A stretch of DNA of 5,001 nt, from the NCBI GenBank assembly GCA_030688115.1, contig JAUYIX010000007.1:1-5001 (forward strand), written 5' to 3'. The notes under the pieces are model-generated. The model did not search any database. It was not told the origin of the DNA and was given only the letters and a program-made list of their open reading frames with translations. Positions 1-5,001 of this stretch are shown in pieces. A program made the position numbers and the translations under genes. This DNA is from a bacterium (GTDB lineage: Bacteria > Patescibacteriota > JAUYIX01). Position 1 is the first letter of the stretch, and each line of letters begins with the position of its first letter.

Positions 1-1
1 A

Positions 2-1948
2 ACCACCACTCACACATTTGCCGGGGACCAACCCAAGGCGATCAAGGCATTGGTTAGAGGGGTCAACAAAGGCCTGGATCACCAAACTCTTGTGGGCGTC
101 ACCGGCAGCGGCAAGACAATGACCATGGCGGGGGTGATCGCGCAAGTCCAGCGCCCGACCCTGGTTTTGGCGCATAACAAAACCTTGGCGGCGCAGTTGG
201 CTAGTGAGTTTAAAGAGTTGTTCCCAAAAAATGCCGTACAGTATTTTGTCTCGTATTACGACTACTACCAACCCGAGGCCTATATCCCGCGCACTGATAC
301 ATACATCGCCAAAGACAGCTCGATCAATGATGAGATTGATCGACTGCGCCACCAAGCGACCATGTCATTACTGACTCGTCGAGATGTGATCATCGTGGCC
401 TCCGTATCTTGTATTTACGGCCTCGGCTCTCCGGAGGAGTACGCCAAAGGCAAGATCAAGTTCACGGCCGGCCGGAGTTACCAAATGCGTGAGCTTCTCA
501 AGCAGCTGGTCGCCATCCAATATGCGCGCAACGATCTGGATTTTAGTCGTGGCTCTTTTAGAGTGCGCGGGGATGTTCTCGAGATTTATCCGACTTATGA
601 GGACAACGTGCTGCGATTCTCTTTTTTTGGGGACGAACTGGAAAAAATAACCCTAATCGATGCGCTTACCGGTGAGGTCCTGGAAAAACTCGACGAGGCG
701 GTACTATTCCCGGCTAGCCACTGGGCCACCGAGCGCTCACGGATAGAGGCAGTTCTACCTTTGATAAAAAGAGATGCCGGGATCCAGGTTGCCAAGTTTA
801 AGCAAGCCGGCAAACTGGTTGAGGCACAGAGACTGGAGGAGCGTGTGACCTATGACTTAGAGATGCTTAAAGAGAGTGGTTACATCAATGGGATAGAGAA
901 CTACTCGCGCTACTTTGATGGGCGCGCGCCCGGATCTCCACCGGCGGTTTTATTGGATTATTTTCCAAACGATTTTTTGATGTTTGTGGATGAGTCGCAC
1001 ATCACGCTGCCGCAAGTCTCAGGAATGGAAAAAGGCGACGCCGCCCGCAAAAAAGTTTTAGTGGATTACGGATTTAGACTCCCCTCTGCCGCTGACAATC
1101 GGCCGCTTAATTTTAAGGAGTTCAACCAGCACATTAACCAGGCGATTTATGTCAGTGCCACGCCGCGTGAGTATGAGCTGCAAAAATCAAAGCAGCAGGT
1201 CCAGCAACTGATCCGGCCGACTTTTTTGCTGGATCCGACTATCGAGATAAAGCCAACCCTGCATCAAGTTGATGATTTGCTGGGGCAAATAAAAGCGCGC
1301 ATCGCCAAGGGGCAGCGCGTAATTGTAACAACGCTGACCAAACGACTGGCCGAGGAGCTCAGTGAGTATCTAAAAGAGCTGCGTATTAAAGTCCAGTATT
1401 TACACTCGGAGATTGACACTTTAGAGCGGCTGGAGATTTTGCGTGACTTACGTCTGGGTGTCTACGACGTAATTGTGGGGATCAATTTGCTGCGCGAGGG
1501 GTTGGATCTGCCGGAGGTATCGCTGGTCGCTATTTTGGATGCGGACAAAGAGGGCTATCTGCGCGACGAGATCGCTTTAATCCAAACCATGGGGCGCGCG
1601 GCCAGACACATCGATGGACACGTTATTATGTACGCCGACAAGGTGACTGGATCCATGAAGCGCGCCATCAAAGAGACCGAACGTCGGCGTGCTCTTCAGG
1701 ACGCCTACAATAAAAAGCACAAGGTCAAGCCGGCAACTATCATCAAGGCCATTAATGAGGGACGCCTGGCGGGTGCCAAAGCACACGAGGAGCCCGAGCC
1801 AATCCTGCGCGAGAACATGGCCCCGGGCGAGCGGGAGGCGATCATCAAAATGCTCTCCGAAAAAATGGATATGGCCTCTCGTAACTTAGAGTTTGAGGAG
1901 GCGGCTCGTTTGCGTGATCAAATCCAAAAACTGCGCTCTTCAAAATAA
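2..1948 (+). CDS. uvrB: UvrABC excinuclease subunit B, 5'-partial
   Basis: UvrB is the damage-verifying helicase-like subunit of nucleotide excision repair. It is loaded by UvrA, then recruits UvrC for incision. The frame stays open to the left edge: the codons before the TTG at 50 encode [13 protein letters not shown], the conserved UvrB N-terminus (FxPxGDQPxAI). That TTG is therefore not the start, and by comparison with E. coli only about 7 residues are missing. Numbering from the edge, Walker A GVTGSGKT is at 32-39 (bases 95-118). The beta-hairpin region [10 protein letters not shown], which clamps DNA, follows at about 85-95. The DEAD-type box is DESH at 330-333, and the late helicase motifs are [14 protein letters not shown] and [10 protein letters not shown]-terminal UVR domain ([11 protein letters not shown]), which contacts UvrC, ends the protein. 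The visible 648 residues plus the missing few match the usual length. The gene ends in tandem TAA TAA, 14 bases before truB. All family motifs look intact. Confidence 0.98.
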   Translation, partial: TTTHTFAGDQPKAIKALVRGVNKGLDHQTLVGVTGSGKTMTMAGVIAQVQRPTLVLAHNKTLAAQLASEFKELFPKNAVQYFVSYYDYYQPEAYIPRTDTYIAKDSSINDEIDRLRHQATMSLLTRRDVIIVASVSCIYGLGSPEEYAKGKIKFTAGRSYQMRELLKQLVAIQYARNDLDFSRGSFRVRGDVLEIYPTYEDNVLRFSFFGDELEKITLIDALTGEVLEKLDEAVLFPASHWATERSRIEAVLPLIKRDAGIQVAKFKQAGKLVEAQRLEERVTYDLEMLKESGYINGIENYSRYFDGRAPGSPPAVLLDYFPNDFLMFVDESHITLPQVSGMEKGDAARKKVLVDYGFRLPSAADNRPLNFKEFNQHINQAIYVSATPREYELQKSKQQVQQLIRPTFLLDPTIEIKPTLHQVDDLLGQIKARIAKGQRVIVTTLTKRLAEELSEYLKELRIKVQYLHSEIDTLERLEILRDLRLGVYDVIVGINLLREGLDLPEVSLVAILDADKEGYLRDEIALIQTMGRAARHIDGHVIMYADKVTGSMKRAIKETERRRALQDAYNKKHKVKPATIIKAINEGRLAGAKAHEEPEPILRENMAPGEREAIIKMLSEKMDMASRNLEFEEAARLRDQIQKLRSSK

Positions 1949-1950
1949 TA

Positions 1951-1962
1951 AAGGGGGCGGCC
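1951..1962 (+). promoter_or_regulatory. Ribosome binding site of truB
   Basis: AAGGGGG lies at 1951-1957, five bases before the ATG at 1963, and resembles a Shine-Dalgarno sequence. It favours the ATG at 1963 as the truB start over the in-frame ATG at 1999, which has no comparable purine run before it. Confidence 0.6.
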
Positions 1963-2901
1963 ATGCCCGCATCCGACAAAATATGGCACACTGGCTGCAT
2001 GGCAGGGACACTCAGCGGATTTTTAGTGATTAATAAACCCAGTGGTTGGACCTCGTTTGATGTGGTCGCTAAGCTGCGCACGATCACCGGCATCGCAAAA
2101 ATCGGCCACGCCGGCACGCTCGATCCTTTTGCAACCGGAGTACTGGTGGTCGCCTTTAATCGAGCGACTCTTTTAATCGACTACATTCAGCAACAAAAAA
2201 AGTACTACACGGGCCGCATCAAACTCGGCCAAATCAGTGAGACTGACGACACCGAGGGACACAAAACTACCATCCCGGTTACAAACCCACCGGATGAGAA
2301 CTCCGTCCGTCTCACATTGGCGCGCATGACCGGCACGATCCGGCAACTTCCACCGCGCTACTCCGCTCTCAAAGTTAAAGGCACGCGCATGTACAATCTG
2401 GCGCGACAAGGCAAGCACGTGGAGCGTAAACCGCGCACGGTCAGGATCTACTCGCTCGCCCTCGAGCACTACGATTACCCACATATTTCCATCACAGCCG
2501 AGGTTGGGGCCGGGACCTACATCCGCGCACTGGCTCGCGACATCGGCGAGGATCTCGGCACCGGTGGATATTTAGAACAACTCACGCGTACGCAAGTCGG
2601 AGATCTGACTCTCAATGAGGCCCATAGCCTAGGCGACGTCAGCGTGGCGGGCCTACCCGGAATGCTCTATCCGCTCTCGACCGCAGTCGAGAGCCTCCCA
2701 AAAATTATCTTGTCAGAGCGCGAGTTAGGCCAATTAGCAATCGGCCAATCAATCACCGCCCCGAATGCTCTACAAAAGCAAGAGGCTGACACCGTTGCCG
2801 CCATCGATCGGTCCGGCAGCTTGCGCATGCTCATCTCCTTTGACCGCAGGCAGAACCAACTCAAAAACAAAAAAATCTTTGACATGTCTTTAGCACGCTG
2901 A
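1963..2901 (+). CDS. truB: tRNA pseudouridine(55) synthase TruB
   Basis: TruB converts uridine 55 in the T-loop of tRNAs to pseudouridine in the cytoplasm. The family opening GFLVINKPSGWTSFDVV is at residues 19-35. The catalytic aspartate is Asp54 in GHAGTLDPFATG (codon 2122-2124). The active-site tyrosine is probably Tyr82 in KKYYTGRIKLG, by alignment with E. coli Tyr76. PPRYSALKVKG at 130-140 and GTYIRAL at 184-190, with its conserved arginine, complete the core. Residues from about 247 on resemble the short PUA-like C-terminal domain (ADTVAAID, then LRMLISFD). The length of 312 matches the family (E. coli 314). The start is slightly uncertain. ATG 1963 has the better ribosome binding site but adds 12 residues of unusual sequence, whereas ATG 1999 gives MAGTLSGFLVINKP, closer to the usual short N-terminus. 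It probably shares a transcript with uvrB. TGA is used as its stop, so UGA is not recoded here. Confidence 0.97.
   Translation: MPASDKIWHTGCMAGTLSGFLVINKPSGWTSFDVVAKLRTITGIAKIGHAGTLDPFATGVLVVAFNRATLLIDYIQQQKKYYTGRIKLGQISETDDTEGHKTTIPVTNPPDENSVRLTLARMTGTIRQLPPRYSALKVKGTRMYNLARQGKHVERKPRTVRIYSLALEHYDYPHISITAEVGAGTYIRALARDIGEDLGTGGYLEQLTRTQVGDLTLNEAHSLGDVSVAGLPGMLYPLSTAVESLPKIILSERELGQLAIGQSITAPNALQKQEADTVAAIDRSGSLRMLISFDRRQNQLKNKKIFDMSLAR
2673..2694. repeat. Perfect 9-bp inverted repeat inside truB
   Basis: GCTCTCGAC at 2673-2681 and its exact complement GTCGAGAGC at 2686-2694 flank a 4-base loop, CGCA. It lies in the stretch encoding PLSTAVESL, between the TruB catalytic core and the C-terminal domain. 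No T-run follows on either strand, so it is not an intrinsic terminator. It would form a stable hairpin in the mRNA. Function is unknown and chance is possible. Confidence 0.6.
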
Positions 2902-2907
2902 TAGCGT
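2879..2907 (+). promoter_or_regulatory. Possible sigma-70-type promoter for rpsT
   Basis: A perfect -35 consensus, TTGACA, is at 2879-2884 in the last codons of truB. Exactly 17 bases follow before TAGCGT at 2902-2907, which matches the TATAAT consensus at three positions, including the first two and the last. Transcription would begin around 2914-2919, at or just before the rpsT ATG at 2919. The -10 box is weak and TTGACA is also coding sequence (Phe-Asp-Met), so this remains a candidate. Confidence 0.35.
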
Positions 2908-2918
2908 ATGTCGCACAT

Positions 2919-3206
2919 ATGGCAGTAACAAGAAGAAAAGCCGGAATCAAGGCCCTACGCGTAACCAAACGACGCACGACCTACAACTCCCGCGTAAAAC
3001 AGACCGTAAAACGCGCCCTCGCCGCAACCCGCAAGGCGATCAGCGCCGGAGACGCCGCAAAGTCACAGGCCGCCCTCAAAGACCTTTTTAGCAAGCTCGA
3101 TCGGGCTGCAAAAAGCGGTGTTCTGCATACAAATGCGGTCTCCCGCTACAAATCGCGATTATCGGTGGCAGCGTCCAAGATCGCCAAGCCGGCCGCAAAA
3201 GCCTAG
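2919..3206 (+). CDS. rpsT: 30S ribosomal protein S20
   Basis: S20 is a primary 16S rRNA binding protein of the small ribosomal subunit, folding as a three-helix bundle on the rRNA. The 95-residue protein is very basic and has the family signature in its second half, LDRAAKSGVLHTNAVSRYKSRLS at residues 60-82 (consensus iDkaakkGviHkNkAarkkSrL), so the call is firm although the N-terminal half is variable. E. coli S20 is 87 residues; the extra length is an alanine- and lysine-rich tail, AASKIAKPAAKA. It begins 17 bases after the truB stop. The bases before the ATG contain no Shine-Dalgarno-like purine run, so it is either translated by reinitiation after truB or made from its own short-leader transcript. 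Its TAG stop overlaps the holA stop on the opposite strand. Confidence 0.96.
   Translation: MAVTRRKAGIKALRVTKRRTTYNSRVKQTVKRALAATRKAISAGDAAKSQAALKDLFSKLDRAAKSGVLHTNAVSRYKSRLSVAASKIAKPAAKA
3203..3206. other. CTAG shared by two convergent stop codons
   Basis: The + strand TAG at 3204-3206 ends rpsT and the - strand TAG (3205 to 3203) ends holA. Both come from the palindromic tetramer CTAG, itself inside the 8-base palindrome GCCTAGGC at 3201-3208. The junction holds no intergenic DNA and no hairpin with a T-run, so transcription from either side must end inside the opposing gene or be stopped by a factor. Confidence 0.95.
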
Positions 3207-4171
3207 GCGCTCATAGCCAATACAAGCAAATCGAGTGCAACATCTCCATCTATGGAGCTGGTTTTTATTGCCTCGTCAGCATTGAGTAACTTATTAAAAA
3301 TGCGACGGATTGAGTCTACCGAATAGCGCTCGAGCGTCTGCTGCATCGTCCTAATCACGTAGGGAGAGAGCCCCGTATTCTGCTGGATTTGCGCAGGGCC
3401 GGCTCCGGCTTGTGCCGCTTGGGCAACCAACATCAACGACCTAAACTGATAGCGCAACATTGCCAAAATGTAGAGTGGATGAGAGCCCGCAGCCAGCTGT
3501 TGATGGAGAAGGCGCAGGGCCTCCGCGCGCTTGCCCTGCGAGAGCGCGCGTAACATGCCAAAGATATCAGCCTCGATGGCAGAACTGGTCATATCGACTA
3601 TGTCTTTTAAGCTGATCGATTGATCAGGCTTGGAGAGCGCATACAAAATAAGCTTGTCGAGTTCTTGCAAAAGCTGGTCAAAATCGACCACTCGCTCCAA
3701 TAAGGAGCGTGCTGCCGGTGGAGCCAGTGTTACACCGGCAGCTTGTGCGCGTGCAATTATCTCATCACTCAAGGCAGACCCGGACGGCACCGCAACCGAG
3801 ATCGTTTTGACCGCGTTACTTTTTTTACAAAAAGCTACCAGCGGTTGTTTAGTCATAGCCGGCAACGGCTCTTGTGCCAACACCACAACCGATGTGCTCT
3901 CGGGCAACTCCTTAGCCTTAAACATTTTAACTAACTCTTTGGACTCAGCAGAGCTGAGATCAAACAACCCCGAAATAACGATCAGTCGCTTGGTGGCAAA
4001 GAGCGAGCGAGCTCCCAGCAGAGACCAGATCTCCTTGGCAGCCATTTTTGGTGATGCGTCGATGCTCTCGATGCTCCCTGAGGTACCGGCTTTAACTCTA
4101 AATGTCGCGAGTATTTTGGCGAGCTGTTCTGCCCGCAAACGATATGACGTACTAGAGAGTAAAATAAGCAT
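3203..4171 (-). CDS. holA: DNA polymerase III delta subunit (clamp loader)
   Basis: Delta is the clamp-opening wrench of the DNA polymerase III clamp loader, working with the DnaX and delta-prime subunits to load the beta sliding clamp. The 322 residues fit the HolA family (E. coli 343). The N-terminal AAA+-like domain starts with MLILLSSTSYRLRAEQLAKIL and contains ARSLFATKRLIVISGL at 54-69, equivalent to the usual PLFgxrRLVvv segment. It has no Walker A motif, as expected for delta, which does not bind ATP. ELDKLILYA at 170-178 and ADIFGMLRALSQGKRAEALRLL at 201-222 mark the middle domain. PLYILAMLRYQFRSLMLV, then GLSPYVIRTM and LLNADEAIKT, form the C-terminal collar domain. ATG 4171 is only 8 bases after the fpg stop. 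The upstream AGGG (4177 to 4174) sits just 2 bases from the ATG, so translational coupling to fpg is likely. Its stop overlaps that of rpsT. Confidence 0.93.
   Translation of the reverse strand: MLILLSSTSYRLRAEQLAKILATFRVKAGTSGSIESIDASPKMAAKEIWSLLGARSLFATKRLIVISGLFDLSSAESKELVKMFKAKELPESTSVVVLAQEPLPAMTKQPLVAFCKKSNAVKTISVAVPSGSALSDEIIARAQAAGVTLAPPAARSLLERVVDFDQLLQELDKLILYALSKPDQSISLKDIVDMTSSAIEADIFGMLRALSQGKRAEALRLLHQQLAAGSHPLYILAMLRYQFRSLMLVAQAAQAGAGPAQIQQNTGLSPYVIRTMQQTLERYSVDSIRRIFNKLLNADEAIKTSSIDGDVALDLLVLAMSA
3711..3742. repeat. Perfect 10-bp inverted repeat inside holA
   Basis: GCTGCCGGTG at 3711-3720 is exactly complementary to CACCGGCAGC at 3733-3742, with a 12-base loop between. On the - strand it encodes the AAGVTLAPPAA stretch of the delta subunit. 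No T-run follows on either strand, so it is not a standard intrinsic terminator. Repeated Ala, Gly and Pro codons could produce it by chance. Confidence 0.55.
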
Positions 4172-4179
4172 GGCCCTGG

Positions 4180-5001
4180 CTATCGTTTAACTTTTTGGCA
4201 GATCGGACAAATATGCGTGCCTCGTTGAGCAACCACGATGCGCTTAACCGTCCCGGCGCACGGTTTGCCATTGCGGTGGCGCCGGCAGGGTTCTCCCTTT
4301 TTGCCATAGACTCGCAGATACATCCCATGCTTACCACTCTCCCCTTTTGTATTGACAAAATCACCGACACTCGACCCACCATGTTTGACTGCTGCGGTTA
4401 GATTTTTTTTAACCATTTGGCCGAGTACTTTGAGTTGCGCGTCATCCAGTTTATCGAGTCGTGTTTTTGGATGAACCCCCGCATCAAATAAACTCTCGTC
4501 CGCGTAAATATTACCGATGCCCGCGACACACGCTTGATTAAGTAAGACCGGCTTGATCATTCCGGAATACCCCCGAACGCACTGCACAAATTTGTCCGGT
4601 GTAAACTTTGGCTCGAGTGGTTCCGGTCCGAGCTTGGCTAGTGCTGGCATGTGTCTAATCCTGTCCGTTGCGACTAACCATAAACGCGCAAACTTACGAA
4701 TATCAGAAAAATGTAGCACTAAATCGTGATCCAACATAAAGGCGACACGTGTAAAGCGATCGGGTGGATAGAGATACCAGCGCGCCGCCGAGGCTGACTG
4801 ACTAACGGGCGCCACCCTAAAATGACCGGTCATCCTAAAATGCGAGACCAGAGAGAGCCCCTTATCAAGATCGATAATAATAACCTTGCCGCGACGGTAC
4901 ACTTTTTTTAAGCGACGCCCAATCAGCTTTTTCTTAAATAAAGCAGCGGACGGGGTAGCGATGGTTTTGGTCCACCCAACCCAGACCTCCTTAATGGTGT
5001 G
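4180..5001 (-). CDS. fpg: Formamidopyrimidine-DNA glycosylase, 5'-partial
   Basis: Fpg (MutM) removes 8-oxoguanine and ring-opened purines in base excision repair and nicks the abasic site by beta,delta-elimination. The frame runs open through the right edge: codons upstream of the GTG at 4902 encode HTIKEVWVGWTKTIATP and KKKLIGRRLKKV, typical Fpg sequence. That GTG is therefore internal, and only about 20 residues are missing, including the catalytic N-terminal Pro-Glu. Numbering from the edge, the conserved Lys of RRGK is at 39 and Met57 in HFRMTG belongs to the base-replacing triad. Its partners, Arg and Phe, are seen in SDIRKFA (usually DPRRFG). The helix-two-turn-helix is LLNQACVAGIGNIYADESLFDAGVHP in two parts: LLNQACVAG and IGNIYADESLF. 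The C-terminal zinc finger has Cys codons at 4285-4287, 4258-4260, 4207-4209 and 4198-4200, spaced C-X8-C-X16-C-X2-C, against the usual C-X2-C-X16-C-X2-C. A full length of about 293 residues is slightly long (E. coli 269). Confidence 0.95.
   Translation of the reverse strand, partial: HTIKEVWVGWTKTIATPSAALFKKKLIGRRLKKVYRRGKVIIIDLDKGLSLVSHFRMTGHFRVAPVSQSASAARWYLYPPDRFTRVAFMLDHDLVLHFSDIRKFARLWLVATDRIRHMPALAKLGPEPLEPKFTPDKFVQCVRGYSGMIKPVLLNQACVAGIGNIYADESLFDAGVHPKTRLDKLDDAQLKVLGQMVKKNLTAAVKHGGSSVGDFVNTKGESGKHGMYLRVYGKKGEPCRRHRNGKPCAGTVKRIVVAQRGTHICPICQKVKR

Noticed and set aside
50..52. TTG as the start codon of uvrB
   Set aside because: The frame continues upstream with conserved UvrB sequence (GDQPKAI), so the true start is left of the window.
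1845..2117. - strand open frame spanning the uvrB/truB junction
   Set aside because: It lies wholly opposite two well-supported genes and shows no recognisable motif or ribosome binding site.
2908..2928. Six-codon reading frame MSHIWQ overlapping the rpsT start, as a possible leader peptide
   Set aside because: It has no ribosome binding site and no regulatory codon pattern. An ATG with a nearby stop is common by chance.
3201..3208. Palindrome GCCTAGGC as a terminator stem
   Set aside because: It has no loop and no T-run on either strand, so it cannot act as an intrinsic terminator. It is the shared-stop tetramer plus chance flanks.
4059..4076. Tandem 9-base duplication (TCGATGCTC twice) inside holA
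   Set aside because: It encodes a short SIESID stretch in a variable part of the delta subunit. Two copies only, no sign of function.
3630..4190. A 186-codon open frame on the + strand opposite holA
   Set aside because: It is a shadow of holA. The translation is low-complexity Ser/Ala/Leu sequence with no family motif, while the - strand frame is a clear delta subunit.
4900..4902. GTG as the start codon of fpg
   Set aside because: Another 33 codons of recognisable Fpg sequence lie upstream in frame up to the edge, so this is an internal valine.
1..5001. A previously undescribed multi-gene system
   Set aside because: All five genes belong to well-known families, no unassigned gene remains and there is no gene-free space to hold another element.

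Overview
This window is a compact, ordinary housekeeping segment of a bacterial chromosome. It carries five protein genes in two convergent blocks: uvrB, truB and rpsT on the + strand, then holA and fpg (mutM) on the - strand. uvrB and fpg are each cut by a window edge, and each lacks only a short N-terminal piece. No gene-free stretch exceeds 20 bases. I see no tRNA, rRNA, CRISPR array, insertion sequence or phage gene.

The organism is probably a member of the Patescibacteria (candidate phyla radiation), perhaps close to Saccharibacteria. The basis is the feel of the UvrB sequence (for example its [11 protein letters not shown] segment), the tight gene packing and the small gene set. This is inference from memory, not a search. 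UGA ends truB and never occurs inside a gene, so the recoded UGA of Gracilibacteria and SR1 does not apply. Hand counts on sampled 60-base lines give roughly 52 to 58 percent G+C.

Left block: uvrB (nucleotide excision repair) ends with tandem TAA stops and is followed after 14 bases by truB (tRNA pseudouridine-55 synthase), which has a purine-rich ribosome binding site. After 17 bases comes rpsT (ribosomal protein S20). rpsT has no visible Shine-Dalgarno sequence, but a perfect TTGACA box lies just upstream at a spacing that would give a nearly leaderless transcript. Right block, read leftward: fpg (8-oxoguanine glycosylase) is followed after 8 bases by holA (DNA polymerase III delta subunit), probably cotranscribed. 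The two blocks meet at a single CTAG whose two strands supply the overlapping stop codons of rpsT and holA, so no terminator fits between them.

The theme is genome maintenance (UvrB, Fpg, clamp-loader delta) beside translation (TruB, S20). I found no new multi-gene system. The points worth a second look are small: the shared stop, the possible leaderless rpsT promoter, an expanded zinc finger in Fpg, two perfect inverted repeats inside genes, and a reversal of GC skew at the uvrB/truB junction.
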